A stretch of DNA of 64,000 nucleotides from Bombardia bombarda (Eukaryota > Ascomycota > Sordariomycetes > Sordariales > Lasiosphaeriaceae), in NCBI GenBank assembly GCA_030512295.1, contig JAULSR010000006.1:1302001-1366000 (forward strand), read 5' to 3'. The notes beneath the pieces were generated by a model. That model was not told the DNA's origin, did not search any database, and was given only the letters and a program-made list of their open reading frames with translations. Shown in pieces: positions 23,395-33,192 of the stretch (within the stretch, counting starts at the first letter, position 1; the number at the start of each line of letters is the position of its first letter). Position numbers and translations under genes: made by a program.

Positions 23395-26084
23395 TCACAA
23401 AGGCGGCAACTCCTCCCGACAAATCGGACACTGCAACCTGAACCTCAACCACCCCTCCAGACACTTGGTATGAAAAATATGCCTACACGGCGTAACCATA
23501 TACGCCCTCCTCGCCAGCACCCCCGCCACCCCGCCCGCAGAAGCCGAACCGCCGCCCCCCTCCTGAGCACTCGAAGCGCCCGCCCTAACAACCGGCACCT
23601 CCAGCAACTCCCTGCAAATCGCACAATCCATCGACCTCGTATGCATCCCCCTCCTCTCCCTATCCTTATCCCTCTCCCTCCTGCCCACATTCCCACCCCC
23701 ACTCCCAACAGACCACGACCTCGTCCTCCCCAACCCATCCCCATCCTCCTCCCCATCCCCATCCCCATCCCCATCCGGCGAAAACCCCCCACCAACAAGC
23801 CCAATAGGCAGCCCCCCGCCTCCACATTATCCTCCCTCAACACCGGGTGATAATCCCACGCCTCGGGCGCCCACCCGACCGGGATCCCAAACCTTGGCCC
23901 CAGCACGTCCTGGAACGCCAGCACCCAGAGCTGCGTCCACACCCAGCCCGCCAGCACCGCAAACGCGCGCCCGTCCGGGTCGGCGAACAGCACATTGTCG
24001 CGGCGGAGGTAAAAGTACGCCAGGGGCAGCAGCCGCAGCACAGACTGGCCGATCATGAAGCGCCAGGCGAAGGCGCGGCGGCTGTTGCGCTGCACGTTGC
24101 GCCAGATCTGCGGCGCCCAGAGCGAGAGATAGAAGAAGGCGAGGCTGTTGATGTAGATGGACCGGATCGTGGGCGGCCAGGACGAGGCGGCCGCGCTGAG
24201 GAAGAGGATGAGGGTGCCGAGGATGATGAAGCGGCCGGTGATGGAGGCAAAGGTGGTTGCGCGCGGGGGTTCTTGGCGGGTTGTGGCTGCTGGGGTGGGC
24301 ACGGCTGTGGCGCCGGCGGCGAGGTTTTCGGCGATTTCGGCGTCGATGTCTTGGTCGGAGGGGATGATGATTGGGGGAGAGGGTGGACGGGGAGGAGTTC
24401 GGGCGGTTACGGGGAGGGGGAGGGTGTTGGGTTGGGGAGCATGTGGCGCTGGTGCTGGTGGAGGAGGGGAGGGGGTAGTAGAACTAGCGGCATTGCGTTG
24501 TTCGCGTTCGCGGTCCCGGTTCCTCCACTCCGGCTCCTGGACGCGATACACGTCCGAGAGGAATGACCCCCCGAGTATCATAGACATGAAGGCGGCGAAC
24601 GTAACCATTAGGCACGGGAGAAAGGTGTTTGTGGCGGAGAGACTCCAGGCTGATGCGCCTGCAAAGGCCAGGCCGTCGGCCAGAAGCATGACGCCCGCGG
24701 TGTAGAAGCTGACACGGCCGATGGTGGACGGGGTGCTGGACTCCTTCATCTGCGCCTTCAAGAGCCATACCTGGCCCATCACAATCGCAGCAAACCCCAG
24801 GAGCCATAGCTTTGTTCGGTATAAGAAGACCCCCTGTTTCATGCCAACGAGGTGCTGGCCATCTGCCGACGGATACCGCGGCGGCCCTTTGGACTCAAGA
24901 TAGAATGAGCAGTCTGGGGACCACGCTACAAGCGACATGCGCAGGTCTGGAATCCTCTTGATGGGCGCGCCGGTGGGATACCGAAGCTCGTTTTCCAAAT
25001 CGGCGATAAACCCAGCCTTGCCTGGGCGTGCTCCTGCGGAGCGGTGGTCGATGGGATGAAGCTGCAGATACATGATGTATTCGCACTGCGGCGTCATGGC
25101 CCACGGGTCTTCTACACCCTCGACATTCGAAGCCCAAGGGCTGTTGGGGTCTGCAAACCTGCTGTTTTCCACCTGGTCGAGCACCTCACCCACGCTCTTG
25201 CCCAGCAGCTTCTGGCTCGAGTTGAAATAGTCCGCGCCAGGGGCAAGATGGGGCAGGCCAAAGATGCCCGCAAACTTGTCGCTTGTGGTGGACAGGAGCA
25301 GGGCGCCCTGCCTCGGCCAGTGCACGCCATGGAGCCGCATGTTCCAGCTGATGGCGCTGTTGGCCTCGTCCTGGATGGTGACGACCGCTGAAGCCTCCCT
25401 CACCAAGCTTACCTTTCGCGAGACGGTAGTGGTGGCGCTGCCTTCTGTCTTTTCTTCGTACACAGCACCGTTGCTGTCCTCCTCTAGGCGTAGCAAGATG
25501 TTGCCGTATGCCCCCGTGATGTTCCTGGCCCATTCCTGGTGCGGCCCAGGCCACATGAAGCCCGGCGCGATGCTGGTGAGGTTGTAGCCCACGGCCTGCC
25601 TCACGCTCGCCCCTGGTTTGCGGGCCCATTCTCCGTGGACGGTGCCCGTCACATTCTGCCATGTGGTATCGGCCGGGCCGTGGTCCCAGTCGTCGTCCTT
25701 GGCAGTGCCCGTCGCGAAGACATTGCGCGTTGCCTCGTGGCAGCGGTCCTGAAAGAGGGCGAGGCCGTCCCAGGCATATCCGTCTTGCTCCCGAAAGCCT
25801 GTCATGTTGAGATAGCGGCCCATGGCAGCATCATTCCCCTCGGGTTCCTTCTTGGGGTCCTCCTTGGGCTCCTCCTTATTGCTGTCGTCGGCTGGTCGAG
25901 GTGAAAAGTCGCCCCATACTGTGCTGTTCAGGATGCCGTGGGCCTGTCTCTGGCGGGTGAGACGGGAGACGGTGACAAAGGGCGTGTTTATCAGGGCGGG
26001 ACCGTTGTCTGGTGAGGTGAGGATCCAAAACATGAGAATGATGACGATGAGCACCCTGGCATTGTCTTGCGGTGATTGGGGCAT
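23395..26084 (-). CDS. TUL1: RING-H2 transmembrane E3 ubiquitin ligase of the Dsc/Tul1 complex, frame broken once
   Basis: The protein starts MPQSPQDNARVLIVIILMFW, an N-terminal signal or anchor segment (an upstream in-frame ATG lies at 26111). A lumenal region with several N-glycosylation sites follows, then about seven membrane helices from YRTKLWLLGFAAIVMGQVWL through LGTLILFLSAAASSW to FAVLAGWVWTQLWVLAF, and a C-terminal RING-H2 domain: CAICRELLEVPVV, CRHIFHTKC, CPICREEL. This matches Tul1/Dsc1, the Golgi or endosomal ubiquitin ligase for membrane-protein quality control and, in some fungi, SREBP cleavage. The main frame runs to EAGG and then is lost; the RING is in the next frame. One extra G in the G6 run at 23812-23817 would join them into about 896 residues. 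A poorly scoring intron cannot be wholly excluded. Confidence 0.88.
23812..23817 (-). other. Apparent single-base frame break in TUL1
   Basis: The minus strand reads a run of six G here. The membrane domain frame upstream and the RING frame downstream differ by one base, and the exon length from 26084 to 23395 is one base short of a multiple of three. Seven G would give EAGGLPIGL and keep the frame open through a Gly/Asp-rich linker into the RING. Confidence 0.65.
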
Positions 26085-26806
26085 GGCGGCGAGTTGCAGA
26101 TGCACAAGCACCCGTCATGGGGCATGTCGTCTGGACTATGCTCTGCTGGGACTTTGAAGGACTAGAAATAGAGACGAAAAGGGGCGCGCATCTTGTTGTC
26201 CCAAAACCCGGTCAAGAACTTAGGCGGCTAGGTGGTTTTGTTCGTTAGGTATGATTCGGGATAGAAAGTCGCGATGGGGGTCGTTTGAAAGAAAGATGGC
26301 TCTTCGACCCCTGGAAGGAAAGAGTAGTGTAGCCTCTTGCGCGCTTCCGTAGCTTGATGTAGATAGCTGTAGACCTGTGATATACGGAGTATTGGCTGGG
26401 TGTTGAGCCGTTCAAGGTGCGTTGGTCCAACAAAAAGATGAAGTCATTAGGTAAGTCGGTTAGGTGATGTTGATGGCTGTTCCTCAGGGCCCCACTCCAC
26501 CTAGGTGCCCCGTGGCTGATGCACCCGCCAGGCGGTAACTTACAGGGATGCCCAGAACTCCCACCCCACCTCATCGCAATTCAGAAGACCGTCGTCACTA
26601 GAGCACCTGCCTACTGCGAATACCTTCATCTGATTTCACAAACAAATCGACCAATTTTAACCCCAATATTCACTCAGGAATCCAAGCTTCTTTTGCTTGC
26701 AGCATTTGTCATTTAATAACAGCCCATCAATCCCCCTATCACTCCTCCTCCTCCCAAAAGAAACCCGCCCCCCTCCCTCCCTCCTCTCCCACACACACTC
26801 ATCAAG
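26085..26806. promoter_or_regulatory. Divergent promoter region between TUL1 and the HSBP1-like gene
   Basis: About 720 bp separate the starts of TUL1 (minus) and the HSBP1-like gene (plus). A pyrimidine-rich stretch, CTCCTCCTCCC and CCCTCCCTCCCTCC, lies just before the 26807 ATG and is typical of fungal core promoters and leaders. No specific factor site is claimed. Confidence 0.45.
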
Positions 26807-27408
26807 ATGGCGTCGAACGCCGATTCAAACAAAAACAGCCAGACAAACGTGAGCCGCCGTTTCGCTGCTGATAGTACTGCTTCTATTGCTTCTACTGCTG
26901 CTTCTGCTTCTGCCACTACAACTGCTCCTCCTGCTTTTGCTGCTTTGCCCCGTAAAATCAGTGCATTGGCCCTGAGTGGTAATGGCGGCAGCGCCAACAC
27001 CACTACTACTACCACTACAAGCACCACCAGCACCAGCATCTCTACTCCTACTCACACTCGTGCGCTGCCACAGACACCGGACGATGCCGGCGCCGAGCTG
27101 ACCGCCCAGCTCGAGGACCTCATCAACACCTTCTCCAACAAGTTTGCCGGCGTGTCGAGCGAGATCTTTGCCAAGAGTGAGTGATGGTACCTGGCTAGCT
27201 TTTGTTAATATACAGAAATGTATATATGAGAGTGACAGAGAGAGAGGGAGACAACATGGACATCAATAAAGCTGGGTATGGTATGCAAGACTAACAAACT
27301 GTCATCTAACTAGTGGATGAGATGTCGAGGCGGCTGGACAACCTCGAAACACAACTAGTGACAAGCAAGGACGGCGGCAACAGCAACAAGCCAGCGGGGT
27401 CGAGCTGA
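26807..27408 (+). CDS. HSBP1: Heat shock factor-binding protein 1-like coiled-coil protein
   Basis: Two exons, 26807-27176 and 27314-27408, with a 137-bp intron (GTGAGT...ACTAG) splitting a Met codon, give 154 residues. The C-terminal third reads LTAQLEDLINTFSNKFAGVS, then SEIFAKMDEMSRRLDNLETQL. This is the heptad coiled coil of HSBP1, which forms a small trimeric helix bundle and negatively regulates heat shock factor in animals; in fungi its role is less defined. HSBP1 proteins are usually about 70-100 residues. Here a Ser/Thr/Ala-rich low-complexity extension of about 95 residues precedes the coil, with an eight-Thr run at 26996-27020. The start has a favourable AAGATGG context and is the only ATG before the coil. 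Confidence 0.8.
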
Positions 27409-27801
27409 GGAGAGGGCAGACGTCAAGATGAAGGAGGCGGCAAGAGTATCGGTTCACTAGAGCACACACAGCACACTTACAGCAAAGTGTTTCGGTGCTG
27501 GGGCGTTAGGACGTGCTTCGTTCAAGCATGCGATAAGTTAGTTAGTATGGTCAGGGGTCGTGATTATTACTTGTTTTTCACTAGAGACTTCTACTACAAA
27601 AAGACTGGCTTCTCTGTTAGAAGCCAATTCTACATCAAAAAGTTCATACTGCTCACTACCCCAGGTAGATGATGGTAGGCAGCCCGTTCTCTAATAGTCA
27701 TATAAAGCCGCCATCGTATAAATCTCATATGTATTATACATGCTCAAGTCACCTTTCGCGTCCCAATTACAGAAAAGCACACTCTAAACAACCAACCCCA
27801 T
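27409..27801. other. 3' intergenic space between convergent genes
   Basis: About 390 bp between the stop of the HSBP1-like gene (plus) and the stop of the PDI gene (minus). It is AT-rich and holds only 3' untranslated sequence as far as can be seen. Confidence 0.5.
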
Positions 27802-28980
27802 TCAAAGCTCATCCTTGCCATCATCACCCGTAACAACATTAATAAACTTGCTTAGGACATTCGTCTTGGTCGTCAGCTCATCCAGCTTCGCCGGCGCCAG
27901 ACCGCCCTTCTTGATAATGCCATCCAGACGGGCAAACTCCTTAGCCGCGAACCCGTCGTTCTTAGTCAGCTTGTCAAACACGCGCAGGTAGTACTGCGCG
28001 TACTTGAGCTGGGCCACATCCTTCAGCGACTCGGCGATCGACTTGGCCTCCTTGGCCGCGTCGGCCAGAGAAGCGCCGCCGACGAAGAGGGCGACGATGT
28101 CGTCGAGGGCCTCGATGGTACCAGCCGTGATGTCGAGGCCGCCGCCGACGCGGCGGTGCGTGCCGGCCTTGGCGTTGACGAAGCCGACCAGGTCCTCGGC
28201 CGAGCGCCCGCCGTTGTAGTCCTCGGGCGTCGTGCTGCCGGCGGGGAAGAACTTGATGGTCGGGTACGACGAGATGCCGTAGGCTTGCGCGGTCGCCTTG
28301 CTGTTCTCGGCCTCGGCGTCAACCTTGGCGATCACCACGTTGGGCTCGTTGGCAAAGTTCTCGGCGAGGGACTCCCAGACGGGGGCGAGGGTCTTGCAGT
28401 CTGTTTGGTTTGGTGTGAGTAAGGTGGGACTTGGGTGAGACTGAGGGGGGAAGGATAAACACTTACGTCCGCACCAGGGAGCGGTAAAGGCAACCAGCAC
28501 GTTCTTGTCGCCGCCAATCTGGGAGACGAAGGAGGTGTCGGTGAGCATGGAGACGGCGCTGGGCGGGGTCAGCTTCTTCTTGGACTTGACGCCCGTCTTC
28601 TCCGAGATGAAGGCGGTCAAGCTCTCGAGGTCGCGTCCGCCGTTGTAGTCGATGGGCTTGTCGCTCTTGCCGTCGAAGAACTTGAGCGTGGGGAAGCCCT
28701 GGACGCCGAAGCGCTGGCCGAGGGACCTCTCGGCATCGGCGTCAACCTTTGCGATCTGGACCTTGTCTTTGACGGACTCGAGCGAGCTGGCGAGCTCCTC
28801 GTAGACGGGGGCGAGCGACTTGCAGTGGCCGCACCAGGGCGCGAAGAACTCGACGAGGGTGGGCTTGCCCGACTTGAGGACAACATCGTCAAAGTTGCTA
28901 GGGATGAGGTCAAGCACGGCTGACTTGGCTGCGACGGCAGCTGCCAGGCCGGCGATCACGAAGCTCTTGATGAGCACCAT
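27802..28980 (-). CDS. tigA: Protein disulfide isomerase, two thioredoxin domains plus ERp29-like C-terminus (ERp38/TigA type)
   Basis: Exon 1 (28467-28980) and exon 2 (27802-28400) give 370 residues. A signal peptide (MVLIKSFVIAGLAAAVAAKS) leads two thioredoxin domains with active sites APWCGHCK at residues 50-53 and 170-173, each followed by a cis-Pro (GFPTLKFF, SYPTIKFF). A helical ERp29-C-like domain ends in GKDEL, an ER retention signal. The enzyme forms and isomerises disulfides in secretory proteins in the ER lumen. The 66-bp intron falls inside the second active site, between Gly171 and His172. It is a multiple of three and contains no in-frame stop, so an unspliced message would put 22 residues between WCG and the second cysteine. 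The gene is divergent from RPS29. Confidence 0.95.
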   Translation of the reverse strand: MVLIKSFVIAGLAAAVAAKSAVLDLIPSNFDDVVLKSGKPTLVEFFAPWCGHCKSLAPVYEELASSLESVKDKVQIAKVDADAERSLGQRFGVQGFPTLKFFDGKSDKPIDYNGGRDLESLTAFISEKTGVKSKKKLTPPSAVSMLTDTSFVSQIGGDKNVLVAFTAPWCGRKCLSFPPQSHPSPTLLTPNQTDCKTLAPVWESLAENFANEPNVVIAKVDAEAENSKATAQAYGISSYPTIKFFPAGSTTPEDYNGGRSAEDLVGFVNAKAGTHRRVGGGLDITAGTIEALDDIVALFVGGASLADAAKEAKSIAESLKDVAQLKYAQYYLRVFDKLTKNDGFAAKEFARLDGIIKKGGLAPAKLDELTTKTNVLSKFINVVTGDDGKDEL

Positions 28981-29703
28981 GGTTTATGTCTGTGGTAGTA
29001 ATGGTGGCGTGATACGAATTAGGAGGGGGTATCGTAAAAACAGCCTTCTGGTGACTGAATTGGTGGAAAACAAAGAACAAGAAATTTCCCAACAGATTGA
29101 GAAGAGATCCAGCTCAAGGAAAACAAGAGTGCAAATACTTGTGAGCCCGAGAGGTGCTTTGAAATCCCAAGGCAAAAAAAGATGCCACTTTGCAAGTACC
29201 GTTCGGTAGGTACCCCTACGGGGAAGGCTGAACAACCACTCAGGGCGAGGGGGGGCGGGCGGCGAATGCTTAATCCCTGGTTAATTCGGTCAGAGCTCCA
29301 ATCCCCCCTGCGGCATGTCTCCTCCATCCACCCGCCGTCCCACTTCAGCCCCGCAAATCTGCAACTGTTGGCAGGTCTGGAAAAGTGACGAGAAAGTACC
29401 AAAGTACCTTTGCCGTGCCAGGGCTGTTATCAGTGGAGTCACGTGCGGTAAGTCACAAAGTCCCCCAATCCCATTGACTTCTGAATCACAAGCAGCCGAT
29501 AAAAGCAAACACACCAGCCACATCAAAAATCAGCCACCGCGCACAAGCCACCCAGCAAGAAAGCCCTGTTCGCGAAACCCGCACAGAAAAATCTCGCCCA
29601 TATTTGCAACTTTCCAGCACGAAAATCCCACGCCCGACAACCAACAACTCTCCCGACACCCGAGGACGCCGTCACACGCCAAACAACAACCCTCACCGCA
29701 ATC
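28981..29703. promoter_or_regulatory. Divergent promoter region between PDI and RPS29
   Basis: This 723-bp spacer separates the starts of the PDI gene (minus) and the uS14 gene (plus). It includes a near-palindrome TAGGTACCCCTA at 29207-29218 and an A/C-rich leader (29510-29700) before the uS14 start. No named site is asserted. Confidence 0.45.
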
Positions 29704-30306
29704 ATGTCTCACGAATCTGTCTGGAACTCGCGCCCGCGCAGCTACGGCAAGGGCGCCCGCGGATGGTAAGGAACAAAAAACCACACCCCAAATCTCTTGG
29801 GCGCGGAATGGGCAAAATGAACAGGGGGGTGCATGGGGATATCGACAAATGCACTTGCACCGAGACCCGTGACGGCGGGGGGGAGGATTCGGGGCGAAAG
29901 CCGGGAGGCCGACGACAACATGTCGAATTATATGGGGGGATCACAACAAAAGATATCATGAATTGGAAGGCTAACACTTCATTCCTTCTTCTCAGCCGCG
30001 TCTGCACCCACAAGGCCGGTCTCATCCGCAAGTACGGCCTGAACATCTGCCGCCAGTGCTTCCGTGAGAAATCCGCCGACATTGGCTTCGTCAAGGTAAG
30101 CAAATGGATCCAGAGGGGGGAGAGAGAGCTTCAATCAATGCACAGACATACACACCACACAACCACATCCCCCTGCCGGGGCGCGACCACCATCGACTCG
30201 ACGCCCCCCCCCCCCCCCCCCCCACACCTATCCATATCACACATCGCGATGCAACCAAGACAGTCCAGCTAACACAACCCTCTTCCCCAAACAACAGCAC
30301 AGATAG
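29704..30306 (+). CDS. RPS29: 40S ribosomal protein S29 (uS14)
   Basis: Three exons, 29704-29765, 29996-30095 and 30298-30306, encode exactly 56 residues, the normal eukaryotic S29 length. The protein begins MSHESVWNSRPRSYGKGARG and has the four zinc-binding cysteines at 21, 24, 39 and 42 (CRVC and CRQC). It ends in FVKHR; the last exon is only nine bases (His, Arg, stop). The first intron (230 bp) splits the Cys21 codon. uS14 sits in the head of the small subunit near the mRNA entry/decoding region. The second intron (202 bp) contains a run of 20 C. Introns that are long compared with the coding part are usual in fungal ribosomal protein genes. Confidence 0.95.
30204..30223. repeat. C20 homopolymer in RPS29 intron 2
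   Basis: Twenty consecutive C on the plus strand within the 202-bp second intron of RPS29, about 75 bases before the acceptor. Confidence 0.95.
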
Positions 30307-31712
30307 ATCATATCTCTCGTCATGGCGCCCTTTGCTTTCTTGCCGATTATCGAGACGACGACTGCAAGAGTGTGAGGAGGGAAAGGTTTTCTTTGTGTGG
30401 GTGGGAAGGACGACACCATCGAGAGAGCCAGTTGAAAGGGTTGTTCGGGGTCCGGAAGAGAGGAGAAGAGCAAGATTTGGTCGCGTACGTTGCGATCAGT
30501 CGACTTACACTCGATTCGAGAAATGATGTGACGATGCGAGGGGGCTTTTCAAAATCCGTGGACAACAAGAAATTGCGGTTCCGCGCACGCGTTGTAGCGA
30601 CATTCGCAGAAGAAGGAAGAATTACAGCAGTAGCTGCCGCTGCTACTTTCTTGGCCCAAACCTCAACATAAATCAAAAAAATCATCATATCTCCTCTGTG
30701 TCTCTTTCACCCACTACCACAGCTTTTGCTTCTTTTTCTACTTCTCGGTTGCTTGTGGTTGCTGCAAGCTATCTACTTAATGGCATGTTCGTCTGTCTCT
30801 TTCAATTGAGCTTGTTTTTGGTGATTTGGTGATTTGAGCTTACTTGGGGCGAGAAAAGGAGCTCGGGGTTGGTGATCAACTACCAGATGGGAAACGTCTT
30901 CCAACGTAATATGGAGTCAAAAATGTAAAAATGCAACTGGGCCGGCTGCTATTCGATCAAACTTGAACTCTTATCGCCAAAATAAAACAGATCGGGCGTT
31001 CGGCCTTCTTTTTTGACCCAAGTGTTGTTGATATGTGATATTGTCTGACACTGAGCGACACTCTGGCCGATCTCGCTCCCTCGCTCCTTTTGGTCATGTC
31101 CCACTTTTGTTTGGCAACACCTATGGGATCATAAAACCACTTGAACACTACAAAGTCAGCTATGACTGATAAGTTTGTCACAGCGATGATGAGATCCGAT
31201 GCTGACAAGTTACGTGTGAATACCGTCCAATATAACTCCCTCTTTTCCTCATATCAGAAACTCCCAGATATGAATCGGTCAGACAAAGCGTCAACATCCA
31301 TCCATACCTCACCACAGTAATCATGGCTTATACGCTCTCTATTCTCCATCATTCTCCAATTACGTCTCCTGTATATTTTTCTTCTATACACTATGAAAAC
31401 GACATCATGGAGAAGAAAAGAAAAAAAAAGAGGAGAGAAGTGAGCCAGCCGAAAATACTATGTTACAATGTACATGACGAACACTACTCCCCCAGCAGGC
31501 GTCTCTTACAAAAATACATAAGCCATCATTACATTGTACAGTGTTTTCAACAACTCCACACACCCTCATACCTTGCCGTCTATTCCTCCTATTCCAAAGC
31601 CTGGCCTCTGATTACTTCTTTTTATATTCATCCATTTTTTGACCTTGGGGCTTCGGAATAGCCAAGTCTCTCAACCACTACACCGCACATCTCATCATTA
31701 TGGCCGCAAGGC
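30307..31712. other. 3' intergenic region between convergent genes
   Basis: This 1.4-kb region lies between the stop of RPS29 (plus) and the stop of mitochondrial EF-Tu (minus). It is AT-rich toward 31200-31700. Short open frames have no recognisable content. No gene or RNA was recognised. Confidence 0.5.
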
Positions 31713-33192
31713 TTACTTGATGATACGGGTGACGAGACCAGTAGCGACGGTGCGGCCGCCCTCTCTGATGGTGACGCGCTGGCCGGCCTCAATGGCGTTG
31801 GGGTTGTGGAGGGTGGCGACCATCTCGACGTTGTCGCCGGGCATGACCATCTTGGACTCGGCGTCCTCGGTTCCCTCGGGGAAGTGGAGCGCGCAGGCCT
31901 CATCAGCAGAACGGATATACATCTGGGGCTTGTAGTTCTCGTGGAAACCGGTGTGGCGACCGCCCTCCTCCTTGGTGAGCACGTACATGGACACCATGAA
32001 CTTGGAGTGGGCCGAGACGGAGCCGGGCTTGACGATGACCATGCCTCTGCGGAGGTCCTCACGGCGGACGCCGCGGAGCAGCAGGCCCGAGTTGTCGCCG
32101 GCGCGCGACTCCTCGCATGACTTGTGGAACGTCTCAATATCCGTCACCTTGGTTTTGATCACCTCGGTGCCCTTGCCGATGAGCTCGACCTCGGAGTCGC
32201 GCTTGAGCACGCCGCGCTCGACACGGCCTGAGCAGACGGTGCCGCGGCCGGCGATGGAGAAGACGTCCTCGACCGACATGAGGAAGGGCTTGTCGGTGTC
32301 GCGCTCGGGCGTGGGGATCCAGTCGTCGACCGCCTTCATGAGCTCGTCAATCTTTTGCTCGCCGATTTCGGGGCGCTTGCCGTCGAGCGCGCACAGGGCG
32401 GAGCCGAGGATGACGGGGGTCTCGTCTGAGTCGAAGCCGTAGTTGCCGATCAGCTCGCGCATCTCCATCTCGACGAGCTCGAGCATCTCGGGGTCGTCGA
32501 TGGTGTCGACCTTGTTGACGAAGACGACGATGCGCTGCACGCCGACCTGGCGGGCGAGCAGCAGGTGCTCGCGCGTCTGGGGCATCTGGCCGTCCGAGGC
32601 GGCCACCACGATGATGGCGCCGTCCATGGAGGCGGCTCCCGTGATCATATTCTTGATGTAATCGGCGTGACCGGGGCAGTCGACGTGGGAGTAGTGCCTG
32701 GCCTCGGTCGAGTACTCGATGTGGGCGGTCGAGATGGTGATACCGCGCTTGCGCTCCTCAGGAGCCTTGTCGATGGAGCCATAGTCCAGGAAGCTGGCCA
32801 TGCCCTTCTCGGCCTGTCTCTTTGTGATGGCTGCGGACAGCGTTGTCTGGTAAGGAGGTTTGCTAGGTTAGCTTTCGGGGGTCTGTCTTGTGGTGTTGTG
32901 GAGGTGGCGTGTGAATGTCAGAGTTGCGCACCTTTCCGTGATCGACATGGCCAATGGTGCCTGGATAGTATTTGTTTTAGAATCGGGACTCCCGCAATTG
33001 CATATCCACAGAAAGCGTACCAATGTTCACGTGAGGCTTGGTGCGCTGGTAGACGGCATATGTGCGGGCGATGTTGACGATAGGCGAGCGTGTCTGGCGC
33101 TGGAGGGAGACGAGGGGATTCGTCGTCGACTGTCTGAAGGAGCTCCGCGCAGACCGCAGAAAGGGAGCAACGCTCCGCAACGAGACAGACAT
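31713..33192 (-). CDS. TUF1: Mitochondrial translation elongation factor Tu
   Basis: Exons 33021-33192, 32932-32960 and 31713-32845 plus base 32846 (third exon 31713-32846) give 444 residues. An Arg/Ser-rich, acid-poor N-terminus (MSVSLRSVAPFLRSARSSF) is a mitochondrial targeting peptide of about 45 residues. GTPase motifs follow: G1 GHVDHGKT at residues 61-68, GITI after RKR, G3 DCPGH at 123-127, G4 NKVD at 178-181, and G5 around GSAL. Domains II and III run to the C-terminal TGLVTRIIK. The factor brings aminoacyl-tRNA to the mitochondrial ribosome. The second exon is a 29-nt microexon that encodes most of the G1 loop; the flanking introns are 60 bp and 85 bp. The start codon is the only ATG before the targeting peptide in this frame near 33.2 kb. 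Confidence 0.95.
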
